A DNA stretch of 64,000 nucleotides from Burkholderia sp052045245 (GTDB lineage Bacteria; Pseudomonadota; Gammaproteobacteria; Burkholderiales; Burkholderiaceae). Location: assembly GCF_052045245.1 (NCBI RefSeq), contig NZ_JBQEON010000016.1, positions 62,001-126,000 on the forward strand, read 5' to 3'. The notes beneath the pieces are model-generated. The model saw only the letters and a program-made list of their open reading frames with translations, made no database searches and was not told where the DNA came from. The stretch's first letter is position 1, and the number at the start of each line of letters is the position of its first letter. The position numbers and the translations under genes were made by a program. Below are positions 24,927 through 33,501 of this stretch, piece by piece.

Positions 24927-25709
24927 ATGGTGCGAAAGATGGGCAGGAACACGGGCGCCGCGTGCATGGGCGCGGCCATTGCGATGCTGTGCGCCGGCGC
25001 CGCGCACGCGCAGTCGTCGGTGACGCTGTACGGGATCGTCGATGCCGGCGTGACCTACACGAACAATGCGAAGGGCCATGCGCTGTGGCAGTTCACGGGC
25101 GGCAACGAATCGGGGCCGCGCTGGGGCTTGATCGGCACCGAGGATCTCGGCGGCGGCCTGAAGGCGAACTTCCGGCTCGAGAACGGCTTCAACGTCGCGA
25201 ACCGCGCGCTCGGGCAGGGCGGCCGGATGTTCGGCCGGTCGGCATGGGGCGGCCTGAGCGGCGCGAACTGGGGCGCGGTGACGCTCGGCCGCCAGTACAA
25301 CTCGACGCAGGACATCCTCGGCTCGCTGCAGATGAGCAGCTTCCTCGCGCAGTACTCGACGCACCCGTTCGACAACGACGACATCAACAACACGTTCCGC
25401 ACCAACAACGCGGTCAAGTACGTGTCGCCGACGATCGCGGGCCTGCAGGCGAACCTCATGTACGGGTTCTCGAACGCGACCGGCTTCGCGAACGACAACA
25501 GCTGGAGCGCGGGCGTCACGTATGCGCATGGGCCGCTGAACGCGGGCGCCGCGTATGCACGCGTGAACCATCCGGCGGCCAGCACGAGCGGCGCGGTTGC
25601 TTCGGATAACTACTATCCGGCGTCGGCGTCGGCATCGGTGTTCATCGCGATCAGCGCGGGGCAGCGCAAGCTGAAGGCACGCGTGGCGGCACCGGTCGGC
25701 TCCGCGTGA
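24927..25709 (+). CDS. Outer-membrane porin, C-terminally truncated (likely non-functional)
   Basis: 260 aa, about 100-120 residues short of the family. The start at 24927 follows GGAGAAG. The signal peptide ends GAAHAQ|SSVTLYGIVDA, and GLIGTEDLGGGLKANFRLENGFNV and FGRSAWGGLSGANWG are normal porin strands. After NYYPASASASV the family pattern is lost and the chain ends AAPVGSA rather than with a final beta strand ending in Phe. The last strands of the barrel are missing, so it probably cannot be assembled by BAM. A deletion or frameshift near 25600-25640 is the likely cause. It precedes the amidohydrolase gene. Confidence 0.8.
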   Translation: MVRKMGRNTGAACMGAAIAMLCAGAAHAQSSVTLYGIVDAGVTYTNNAKGHALWQFTGGNESGPRWGLIGTEDLGGGLKANFRLENGFNVANRALGQGGRMFGRSAWGGLSGANWGAVTLGRQYNSTQDILGSLQMSSFLAQYSTHPFDNDDINNTFRTNNAVKYVSPTIAGLQANLMYGFSNATGFANDNSWSAGVTYAHGPLNAGAAYARVNHPAASTSGAVASDNYYPASASASVFIAISAGQRKLKARVAAPVGSA

Positions 25710-25735
25710 CAACCCATGCGGCGTGCCGCCGCCGA

Positions 25736-25757
25736 GCCGCCGGGCACCCGCCCGGCG
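25736..25757 (+). terminator. GC-rich hairpin after the truncated porin
   Basis: CCGCCGGGC-ACCC-GCCCGGCGG is a 9-bp perfect stem with a 4-base loop, followed by TTGTT. It lies 26 bases after the porin stop. The weak U-tract may let some transcription pass into the amidohydrolase gene. Confidence 0.55.
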
Positions 25758-25812
25758 GTTGTTCCGTTCGTCGGCGCCCGCATCATTTCGAATCAACACA
25801 GGACACCAGGCG

Positions 25813-27285
25813 ATGACTATCGAGAACCAGGCCGACGATCGGCGCGAAGCAATCGACACCCTGATCGCGAACGGCTGCGTGATCACGATGGACCCGCAGC
25901 GGCGCGTGATCGAGGACGGCGCGGTGGCCGTGAAGGGCGATCGCATCGTCGCCGTCGGCGAGTCCGCCGAGTTGCAGGCGCGCTACCGCGCCGCGCGCAC
26001 GATCGATGCACGCCGCAAGGCCGTGCTGCCGGGGCTGATCGATTCGCATGCGCACGCGGGCCACGCGATGCTGCGCACGATCGGCGGCGCGGACGGCGAT
26101 GCGTGGTCGGCCGCGGCCGAGACGATCTACACGCGCGCATCGGACGAAGCGTTCTGGGAAACCGAATCGCACCTCGCCGCGCTCGAACGGCTGAAGGCCG
26201 GCGTGACGACCGGCGTGTCGCTGCTCGGCGGCGGAAACTCGATCATGCGCGTCGACGATCCCGTCTACGCGCGGCGCCATTGCGATGCCGTGGTGCGCAC
26301 CGGCACGCGTTCGATCGTCGCGGTCGGCCCGTCGCGTCCGCCCGCGCCGCGCGCCTACACCCGCCACACGCCGGCCGGCAGCGTCACGCGCGACATCGAT
26401 TTCGACACGATGTACGACGTGTGCGAACGCATCGTCGACGAATGCCACGGCGACGCCGACGGTCGAATCCGGATCGCGATCACGCTGCCGGTGTACGGGC
26501 CCGCGCATGACCCGGAACTTGCGCGGTACGAGCAGGATTTCCGCGACCAGGCCGCCCGTTACGGCGCGCTTGCGCGCGGGCGCGGCCTCACGTTCACGCA
26601 GGATGGCCACCGTGCGGGCACGCTCGCGTTCGCGCATCGCGAGCTCGGGCTGCTCGGTCCGACGTCGTTCATGTCGCACAGCATCGACCTGACCGACGAC
26701 GATATCGCCGCCTGTGTCGACACCGGCACCGCGATCATCCACAACCCGAGCGCGATCATGTCGATCATCGGCCGCTGCCCGGTGCCCGAACTGATCGACG
26801 CGGGCGTGACGGTTGCGATCGCATCGGACGGCGCGGCGCCCGATCGCGGCTACGACATGTTCCGTCACATGTGGCAGTGCATGCACTATCATCGCCGCCA
26901 CTTCCGCGACCCGGACGTGCTGCCGCACGGCAAGGTGCTGGAGATGGTGACGATCGACGCGGCGAAGGCGCTGTCGCTCGATCGCGAGATCGGTTCGCTC
27001 GAAGCCGGCAAGCTCGCCGACCTCATCCTCGTCGACCTGTTCCGCCCGCACATGATGCCGATGAACATGCCGGTGTATCGCGTGACGTGTTTCGCGAACG
27101 CGGCCGACGTGTGCATGACGATGGTCGGCGGGCGGGTGCTGATGGAGGACCGTCGCGTGCTGTCGGTCGACGAGAACGAGACGCTCGAGCGTGTGATGGA
27201 AGTTGCGCGGACGATGATCGAGCGCAGCGGCTTGCGTCACCTGCTCGACGAGCCGAAGACGTTATGGGGGCGGAGTCACTATTGA
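25813..27285 (+). CDS. Amidohydrolase family protein (AtzA/TrzN, cytosine-guanine deaminase type)
   Basis: 490 aa. A metal-dependent hydrolase with first metal motif His79-x-His81 in GLIDSHAHAGH, a later MSHSIDLTDDDIAACVDTGTAIIHNPSA block and the Asp of VAIASDGAAPDRG. The C-terminal beta sandwich has GSLEAGKLADLILVDL. Such enzymes hydrolyse or deaminate heterocyclic or amide substrates. The start at 25813 follows CCAGG. The position after IclR and a porin suggests it acts on the substrate taken up by this locus, but the substrate is not visible. Confidence 0.87.
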   Translation: MTIENQADDRREAIDTLIANGCVITMDPQRRVIEDGAVAVKGDRIVAVGESAELQARYRAARTIDARRKAVLPGLIDSHAHAGHAMLRTIGGADGDAWSAAAETIYTRASDEAFWETESHLAALERLKAGVTTGVSLLGGGNSIMRVDDPVYARRHCDAVVRTGTRSIVAVGPSRPPAPRAYTRHTPAGSVTRDIDFDTMYDVCERIVDECHGDADGRIRIAITLPVYGPAHDPELARYEQDFRDQAARYGALARGRGLTFTQDGHRAGTLAFAHRELGLLGPTSFMSHSIDLTDDDIAACVDTGTAIIHNPSAIMSIIGRCPVPELIDAGVTVAIASDGAAPDRGYDMFRHMWQCMHYHRRHFRDPDVLPHGKVLEMVTIDAAKALSLDREIGSLEAGKLADLILVDLFRPHMMPMNMPVYRVTCFANAADVCMTMVGGRVLMEDRRVLSVDENETLERVMEVARTMIERSGLRHLLDEPKTLWGRSHY

Positions 27286-27323
27286 GCGACGGGACGGGCT
27301 TGGACGCTCGATCACGCGTTGGC

Positions 27324-27352
27324 AAGGCTGGCGCGGCGGGGCTAGCTTTTTT
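27324..27352 (+). terminator. Intrinsic terminator after the amidohydrolase gene
   Basis: AAGGCTGGC-N8-GCTAGCTTT forms a 9-bp stem (with G-T pairs) directly followed by a T tract to 27352. It lies 38 bases past the stop codon. Confidence 0.65.
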
Positions 27353-27528
27353 GCGTCAGATTGCAGAAGATGTCGACGCAGGCGGTTTCGTGGCAGCGCA
27401 CGGCGCTCACGCGCAGGCCCGGATTATGCGCCTCTCCGGATTCGATGGACCCGGACGTGCCGGCTTGCAATGCAGCCCCGCTTGCCGCGTGCGGGACATA
27501 TCCGATCCGACCCGCCAGGAGCGACATC

Positions 27529-27693
27529 ATGCTTGCTTCACTCTTTATCGTGGCCCTCTTCGCATTGATTCTGGCCTTGGCCCGCGGCGTGACCCGCAAG
27601 GCCGACGCGAAACTCCGCGCGCGGTTCGATGCGGAAGGCTTGCGCGGTGCCGTGTCGCGCCAGTTGATGCGCGACGCGGGATACGGCGTCTGA
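27529..27693 (+). CDS. Small single-pass membrane protein, unknown function
   Basis: 54 aa. The ATG at 27529 has AGGAG eight bases upstream. Residues 2-19 (LASLFIVALFALILALAR) form one membrane helix. The rest is short, basic and soluble (TRKADAKLRARFDAEG), ending RDAGYGV. No family is recognised. It stands alone between the amidohydrolase terminator and the convergent chemotaxis receptor. Confidence 0.6.
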   Translation: MLASLFIVALFALILALARGVTRKADAKLRARFDAEGLRGAVSRQLMRDAGYGV

Positions 27694-27729
27694 CGTCCCG
27701 CGTCCCGCCATACGACGGGCCGGACGCAC

Positions 27730-29292
27730 TCACGCCAGCGCCGCTTCACCCAGACGGAATTGCGCGACGGCATCGCTCAATCGCGTGCTCTGATCCTCGA
27801 GCGACAGCGCCGCCGCGGCCGCTTCCTCGACCAGCGCCGCGTTGCGCTGCATCGTCTGCTCCATCTGGATGACGGCGGTATTCACCTGCTCGATGCCGGA
27901 CGACTGCTCGTCGAAGGCGATGCTGGTCTCGCTCATGATCGCGTTCACGCGCTCGACCGCGGCGACGAGTTCGGTCATCGCGGAGCCGGCGAGTGCGACG
28001 AGGCCGCTGCCGTCTTCGACGCGCTGCGTCGAGTTGCCGATCAGCTCGCGGATTTCCTTCGCTGCCGATGCGCAGCGCTGCGCGAGCCCGCGCACCTCGG
28101 TCGCGACCACCGCGAAGCCGCGCCCCTGTTCGCCGGCGCGCGCCGCTTCGACCGCGGCGTTCAACGCGAGGATGTTGGTCTGGAACGCGATGCTCTCGAT
28201 CACGCCGACGATGCCCGAGATCCGCGCGGAGCTGTGCGAGATCGCCGACATCGTTTCGATCACGCGCTGCATCGCGTCGCCGCCTTTGGTGGCGATGCCG
28301 GCCGCGCCCTGCGCGTAAGTGCGGGCATCGCGCGCGTTGTCCGCGTTCTGGCGCACGGTTGCGGTCAATTGCTCGACGCTCGCCGCGGCCTGTTGCAGCG
28401 ACACGGCCTGCTGCTCGGTGCGCGCGGAAAGATCGACGTTGCCGCTCGCGATCGTGCGGACATCGCCGACGATCGTCTCCGTGCTCGTGCGGACCTGTGT
28501 CACGGTTTCGACGAGGCCGTCCTGCATGCGCTTCAGCGCGTTCAGCAGATACGCCATTTCGTTTTCACCGGGGATCACGACCGTGCCGGTCAGGTCGCCT
28601 TTCGAGATCCTGTCGAAGTGCGCAACCGCGAGATGAATCGGCGCGATGATGGCCTTCGCGAGCACGCGCTGCGCGACGAAGCCGACGATCAGCGCGAACA
28701 GTGCGACGGCCAGCATGGCCCACACGATCCGGTGGAAGCGCTCGCCGGCCGCATCGTAGCGTGCCTTCTGGCGGCCGACCTGGAACGCTTCGAGCGCGTC
28801 GATCGCGTCCTGGTAGGCGGTGAACAGCGCCGGCGGCGCGTTGCGGTGCGTGTCGAGGAAGTCGAACGCGTTGTCGTGGTCGAGCTGCGACATCGCCTTC
28901 AGGAAGACCTGGTCGAGCAGCGCGCGCCGGCGTTGCCGCAGCGTATCGAACAACGCTTGTTCATCCGCGTTGCGCGCGTGCAGGCGCGTGTAGGTGTCCA
29001 GTTCGTCGTCGCTCTGCTTGAGGAGCGTGTGGAGCTGTGCGATTTCCGCCTTCGCGGGCTGGCCGGCGCTGATGATCTGCGCGACGTCGCTCACGCGTTC
29101 GCGCAGCACGAGCATGCGCTCCGAGCTGGTCTTCAGGTGCAGCAGCGACGCGGTGTCGTCGCGGTACATCGCTTCGAGCGAGCCGTTGCCCGCGTAGAGC
29201 GCGGCAATGCACGCGCCGACGACCAGCACGAGCAGCACCGTATAGCCGGCGATGGTCGCGACGAGTCCGCCGCGGATGGTGAGTTTTCGCAT
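27730..29292 (-). CDS. Methyl-accepting chemotaxis protein
   Basis: 520 aa. TM1 is about residues 8-33, a periplasmic four-helix (Tar-type) sensor about 34-187, TM2 about 188-210, HAMP about 211-263, then the signalling domain with the invariant hairpin SIAFQTNILALNAAVEAARAGEQGRGFAVVATEVR. It relays an attractant or repellent signal to CheA/CheW. The C-terminus ends RLGEAALA without a CheR-tethering pentapeptide. No ligand can be deduced and no chemotaxis genes are nearby. Confidence 0.93.
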   Translation of the reverse strand: MRKLTIRGGLVATIAGYTVLLVLVVGACIAALYAGNGSLEAMYRDDTASLLHLKTSSERMLVLRERVSDVAQIISAGQPAKAEIAQLHTLLKQSDDELDTYTRLHARNADEQALFDTLRQRRRALLDQVFLKAMSQLDHDNAFDFLDTHRNAPPALFTAYQDAIDALEAFQVGRQKARYDAAGERFHRIVWAMLAVALFALIVGFVAQRVLAKAIIAPIHLAVAHFDRISKGDLTGTVVIPGENEMAYLLNALKRMQDGLVETVTQVRTSTETIVGDVRTIASGNVDLSARTEQQAVSLQQAAASVEQLTATVRQNADNARDARTYAQGAAGIATKGGDAMQRVIETMSAISHSSARISGIVGVIESIAFQTNILALNAAVEAARAGEQGRGFAVVATEVRGLAQRCASAAKEIRELIGNSTQRVEDGSGLVALAGSAMTELVAAVERVNAIMSETSIAFDEQSSGIEQVNTAVIQMEQTMQRNAALVEEAAAAALSLEDQSTRLSDAVAQFRLGEAALA

Positions 29293-29594
29293 GACGTTCC
29301 CTTGCCGGCGGCCCGACGGGCGGCCGACGGCGGATGTGGATTGCGGAGCACGAACGACGACGGGCGCCGCGTTGCAATGCGGGGCGCCGGGATTGCGAAC
29401 GGGTTAACGGCGGGTGCGGCGGCGGGGTTTTATCTGTATGCGACGCGCATTTGAATGGCCGCGACAGGCGGGCGCAACGCGCCGTGTCCGCCGGCCGGCG
29501 CGGTCGAACGGGCGAAACGGCGATGCTGCCGATGCCGATGGTTGGCCGTCGGCGGACATGCTAGGATTTCCGTCAAACAACTTCGGAGACTGCC
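29293..29594. other. Divergent intergenic region
   Basis: 302 bases between the chemotaxis receptor and the zinc-ribbon gene. It must hold both promoters. No convincing dyad, terminator or small gene was found. Confidence 0.5.
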
Positions 29595-29978
29595 ATGCCG
29601 TTCATCTGCGAAAACGTTGAATGCCGTGCGGTGCTGGCTCGAGGGCAGGTCAGGTCCCGCCAGGAGAACGCGGGCTGGTGCTTCTACTGCCCGGACTGCA
29701 ACACCCGGAACGAGTTGATGAATATCGGCGCGGCCGACGGCGTGGTCGAGCTGGTTCAGCCGGAACGATCCGGTCCACCGCACAAGGTCGTCGCGACGGC
29801 CCGGCCACTGGAGGACGGCAGATATGCGGCGCAGTTGCGCGTGCAGCGCGCGCTCGCGGTGAAAGGAACGTACGCGGCCGAGGAGCACTGGGACGAGCTG
29901 GGCGTTTTCCCCGACGCGCAAGAAGCCGTCGCGCATGCGAGATCGTTCGCGACGGACTTCCTGCAGCGCGCGGCGTAG
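29595..29978 (+). CDS. Small zinc-ribbon-like hypothetical protein
   Basis: 127 aa. The first 40 residues hold four cysteines in MPFICENVECRAVL and GWCFYCPDCNTRNEL, a likely zinc ribbon. The C-terminal half (AAEEHWDELGVFPDAQEAVAHARSFATDFL) looks like a small DUF-type fold common in proteobacteria. The start at 29595 follows CGGAG. It is divergent from the chemotaxis receptor. Function unknown. Confidence 0.6.
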   Translation: MPFICENVECRAVLARGQVRSRQENAGWCFYCPDCNTRNELMNIGAADGVVELVQPERSGPPHKVVATARPLEDGRYAAQLRVQRALAVKGTYAAEEHWDELGVFPDAQEAVAHARSFATDFLQRAA

Positions 29979-30109
29979 TCGCCGATACGACCGATTCGCA
30001 CGGCCGCGCCGCGGGTGATGCCACTGCGCTTGCCCGGCAGCCGGCGCGCGGGTGGATTCGGCCGGGGTGCGAATGAATCAGCGCCCCTGTGGCGCCGCGC
30101 TTGAGCGCG

Positions 30110-30142
30110 NNNNNNNNNNNNNNNNNNNNNNNNNNNNNNNNN
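30110..30142. other. Assembly gap (33 undetermined bases)
   Basis: A run of 33 N. The flanks (before 30109 and after 30143) show no matching repeat or interrupted gene. Gene order across this point is therefore scaffold-based, and the true gap size may differ. Confidence 0.98.
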
Positions 30143-30185
30143 GCATGCGTGCGCGACGCCCCTTTGCGTTGACTGCCCGCGTCCG

Positions 30186-30956
30186 TCAGTTATAGATATC
30201 GAACGAGAAGTACTTCTTCGCGATTCGCTGATACGTGCCGTCCTGAATCAGGCTCGCGAGTGCCTGGTTGATCTGCATGCGCAGCGCGTCGTCGTCCTTG
30301 CGCACGCCGATCGCGGAGCCGACGCCAAGCGTCTTCGGATCATGCAGCGGCGGCCCCGCGAATTCGAAGTTCGCGCCCTTCGCGGTCTTCAGGAAGCCGA
30401 GATCGGCCTGCACCGACGACTGCAGCGACGCGTCGAGGCGACCGGAAATCAGATCCTGATAGACGAGATCCTGCGTCTGGTACGTGCGCACGATCACGCC
30501 TTTCGGTTCCCAGTAGGTGCGCGCATAGGTCTCCTGCGTCGACCCCTGCTCGACGCCCACGCTCTTGCCGGCCAGCGACTCGGCGCTCGGCTGCAGGTGC
30601 GCGCCGCGCCGCGCGACGAGGCGCGGCGGCACGTTGTTGATCTTGTCGGTGAACGCGATCTGCGCGAGGCGCTTCTCGGTCACGCTCATCGACGACAGCA
30701 CGCCATCGAACTTGCGCGCCTTCAGCGCCGGGATCATCCCGTCGAACGCGTTCTCGACCCACACGCATCGCACCTTCATGCGTTCGCAGATCGCGTTGCC
30801 GAGATCGATGTCGAAGCCGACGAGCTTGCCGTCCGGCGCAAGCGATTCAAACGGCGCGTAGCTGGGATCGACGCCGAGGCGCAGGACGGCCGGGTCTTTC
30901 GCGGCGGCGGCGCCGGCCGTCAGTGCGAGCGCGACGGCAATGACGCGTTTTTTCAT
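30186..30956 (-). CDS. Amino-acid ABC transporter periplasmic binding protein (ArgT/HisJ family), orphan
   Basis: 256 aa. The signal peptide is MKKRVIAVALALTAGAAAA. LRLGVDPSYAPFESLAPDGKLVGFDIDLGNAICERMKVRCVWVENAFDGMIPALKARKFD is the classic start of the lysine/arginine/ornithine/histidine-binding family. The start at 30956 follows TTGGAGA. No permease or ATPase genes lie beside it in the window. A partner could be elsewhere, or close to the assembly gap just downstream. Confidence 0.9.
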   Translation of the reverse strand: MKKRVIAVALALTAGAAAAKDPAVLRLGVDPSYAPFESLAPDGKLVGFDIDLGNAICERMKVRCVWVENAFDGMIPALKARKFDGVLSSMSVTEKRLAQIAFTDKINNVPPRLVARRGAHLQPSAESLAGKSVGVEQGSTQETYARTYWEPKGVIVRTYQTQDLVYQDLISGRLDASLQSSVQADLGFLKTAKGANFEFAGPPLHDPKTLGVGSAIGVRKDDDALRMQINQALASLIQDGTYQRIAKKYFSFDIYN

Positions 30957-31107
30957 GGTTGTCTCCAATACCGATTGATGTTGTTTGACGTGAAGCGAAC
31001 GTGCGGCCGGTGGGCGAGACGGCCCGCGCCCGGCCATGCGCGGGTGGCTGGACGAGCGCCGGAAGATGCCGGCGGCCGTCCGGATCAGGGAATCCGGTGG
31101 TGGGGTG

Positions 31108-32337
31108 TCAGTGCGCGGTGCCGATGACGCGCGCCATGCTGCGGCGGTAGCCGGCGGGCGCGAACGTCGCGTTCAGCGCGGCCATCGACGCGATCACGCC
31201 GACATGCAGCCACCACGCGATCGAGAAACTGCCGCCCGCATCGCGCAGCCAGCCGATCAGCCACGGGCTCGACGCGACGGTCAGGAAGCCGATGCCCTGC
31301 ACGAACGCGGCGAGCGCACCCGCGAGCCGCGCGTCGGGCAGATGGTCGAGCGTGACGATCAGGCTCAACGAGAAGAAGCCGCCGAGCCCGGAGCCGACGC
31401 TCGCGACCCACAGCCACGGCGCGAGCGCGGGCATCGTCGCGAAGCCGACGAAGCCGGCCGTCTGCAACGCGAGCGCGAGCCACAGCACCGGGCGGCGATC
31501 GTGCGAACGTTTCGCGAGCAGCGGCATCGCGAGCGCGCCGGTTGCCTGGAACAGCGCCATCCACGCGAGCAGGTTGCCGCTCGCCTGCGGGCTCATGCCG
31601 ACGCTGCGATAGAACGCGGGCAGCCACGCGACGAGGCTCGCGTAGCCGCTGTTGCTGAGGCCGAAGAACAGCGCGAGCTGCCACGCACGCGCAATCCGCA
31701 GGAACGCGCTGACGGGGGCCGATGCCGCCGCGGGATGCACTGCCTCGCGCGGCGCCTTCGTGCGCCACAGCGCGAGCGTGACGAGCGCGGGCACGGCCCA
31801 TACCGACAGCGACAGATGCCAGCCGCCGTGCGCGGCGAGCCACGGGCTCGCGACCGCGCCGAACGCGCCACCGCCGACCAGCGCGGCCGAGTAGAGGCCC
31901 ATCGCGAGCGGCAGCCGATCCACGAACCAGCGTTTCGCGAGGCCCGGCGCGAGCGACTGGACCACCGCGACACCCGCGCCCGCGACGATCGCCGTGACGA
32001 CCAGCCCGGTGCCGCTGCCGGCCCACAGTCGCGCGATGCAGCCCGCGGCGATCAGCATCAGCGCGGCGGTCAGCGCGCGGTGTTCGCCGATGCGCCGCGC
32101 GAGCCCGACGCCGACGCCGGCGACGACCCCCATCAGCACGAACGGCAGCGTGGTCAGCAGCGCGGCCGCGCGAAAGCCGAGGCCCGTGTCGGCCCGCACG
32201 AGGTCGAGCACGGGGCCGAACGCGGTCAGGAACGGACGCAGGTTGAGGCCGGCCAGCACCAGCAGCGCGAGCGCGCCATAGGACACGGAAGCCGCGTGCG
32301 GGCGGGGAACGGCTTGCGCGGTGCCGGGTTCGGTCAT
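31108..32337 (-). CDS. CynX/NimT-family MFS transporter
   Basis: 409 aa with about 12 membrane segments. LALLVLAGLNLRPFLTAFGPVLDLVRADTGLGFRAAALLTTLPFVLMG is the diagnostic first part of the CynX/NimT group, whose members carry cyanate, 2-nitroimidazole or other small anions. The start at 32337 follows CCTGGAG. It lies downstream of the XRE regulator on the same strand but with 199 bases between. The substrate is unknown. Confidence 0.85.
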   Translation of the reverse strand: MTEPGTAQAVPRPHAASVSYGALALLVLAGLNLRPFLTAFGPVLDLVRADTGLGFRAAALLTTLPFVLMGVVAGVGVGLARRIGEHRALTAALMLIAAGCIARLWAGSGTGLVVTAIVAGAGVAVVQSLAPGLAKRWFVDRLPLAMGLYSAALVGGGAFGAVASPWLAAHGGWHLSLSVWAVPALVTLALWRTKAPREAVHPAAASAPVSAFLRIARAWQLALFFGLSNSGYASLVAWLPAFYRSVGMSPQASGNLLAWMALFQATGALAMPLLAKRSHDRRPVLWLALALQTAGFVGFATMPALAPWLWVASVGSGLGGFFSLSLIVTLDHLPDARLAGALAAFVQGIGFLTVASSPWLIGWLRDAGGSFSIAWWLHVGVIASMAALNATFAPAGYRRSMARVIGTAH

Positions 32338-32536
32338 CGGAATGCTCCAGGGAAGGGCCGGTGGGGCCCGGTGATGCGATGCCGAAAGGGTAAAGGCGCG
32401 CCAGTCCAGGTGAAAATTAAATATTCGACTGGGTATCAGTGCGGAATGCGATGGCGCGGCGCCGCGTGGCGGGGCCGGATCGGGGAGGCGTCCGGAGCGG
32501 GCGGCGCAACGCGTGCGGGCGGGATTCGACGCGCGG

Positions 32537-33406
32537 TCAGGCCGCCGGCGCGTGCGATTCGCGACCCTGTTCACGGGCTGCTTCACGCGCGCCGACGAGC
32601 GCCCGGATGCGCGCGCGGTCGTCCGGCGTCGCAGGCGTGAAGATCACGAGGCTCAGGTCGGCGCGGCCGATCACCGAGAACGCCGAGTATTCGAGCGCGA
32701 TCCGGCCAGCCAGAGGATGACGGATCTCCTTCGTCCCTTCGTCATGCGAATGAATGTCGTGGTCGCGCCACATCGCATCGAATTCGGCGCTCGTCGCGCG
32801 CATCTCGTCGACGAATGCCTGCACGGCGCGCGTCGCGCCGCCGCGCGCGATGTCGGCGCGAAACGCGCCCACCGCGAATCGTGCGACGCGTTCCCAGTTC
32901 GGTTGTGCGTCGCGTACGCCGGTGTCGACGAAGATCAGCCGCAGGATGTTGCGCGCGGGCGGCGGCAGCGTCGCGTAGTCGGTCAGCGTCGCGGCGGCCG
33001 CGTCATTCCAGGCGACGACGTCCCAGGTCGCCGTGCGCACGATCGCGGGGCTGGCGTCGAGCGAATCGAGCACGTGCTGCAGGCGCGGCGTCACGTCGCT
33101 GCTCGCGTGATAGCGCACCTCGGGCGGATGGCCGAGGCCGATCAGGAACAGGTGCTCGCGTTCGGCGTCGTTCAGCAGCAGCGCGCGGGCGAGCCGGTCG
33201 AGCACGTCGGCCGACGGTGCGCCGCCGCGCCCCTGTTCGAGCCACGTGTACCACGCGGCGCTCACGTGCGCGCGCTGCGCGACTTCCTCGCGGCGCAGGC
33301 CCGGCGTGCGGCGGCGCGCGACGGGCAGCCCGAGCGCGGCCGGATCGAGTTTCTCGCGGCGGCCCCGAAGGTACGCGCCGAGCAGGTTGTCGGGTGCGTC
33401 AGCCAT
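32537..33406 (-). CDS. XRE-family regulator with MmyB-like ligand-binding domain
   Basis: 289 aa. The N-terminal HTH_3 region has RRTPGLRREEVAQRAHVSAAWYTWLEQGRG, the form typical of MmyB-type regulators. The C-terminal PAS-like MmyB domain (ATWDVVAWNDAAAATLTDY and GTKEIRHPLAGRIALEYSAF) may bind a fatty acid or other hydrophobic ligand. It is divergent from the epimerase gene with a perfect palindrome between them, the usual regulator/target pair. Confidence 0.88.
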   Translation of the reverse strand: MADAPDNLLGAYLRGRREKLDPAALGLPVARRRTPGLRREEVAQRAHVSAAWYTWLEQGRGGAPSADVLDRLARALLLNDAEREHLFLIGLGHPPEVRYHASSDVTPRLQHVLDSLDASPAIVRTATWDVVAWNDAAAATLTDYATLPPPARNILRLIFVDTGVRDAQPNWERVARFAVGAFRADIARGGATRAVQAFVDEMRATSAEFDAMWRDHDIHSHDEGTKEIRHPLAGRIALEYSAFSVIGRADLSLVIFTPATPDDRARIRALVGAREAAREQGRESHAPAA

Positions 33407-33419
33407 AGCCTGTTAGTTC

Positions 33420-33433
33420 GTTTACCGGTAAAC
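33420..33433. promoter_or_regulatory. Perfect 14-base palindrome, candidate XRE operator
   Basis: GTTTACC-GGTAAAC lies 14 bases upstream of the XRE start codon and 69 bases before the epimerase start. It would cover the regulator's own promoter and so fits autorepression plus control of the divergent gene. Confidence 0.6.
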
Positions 33434-33501
33434 CGTCACGTCTTCACCGCGCGCGGCGGCCGACAGATAGTAAGCCTTCATTTCATCCGGAGGTGTTGAA
33501 C

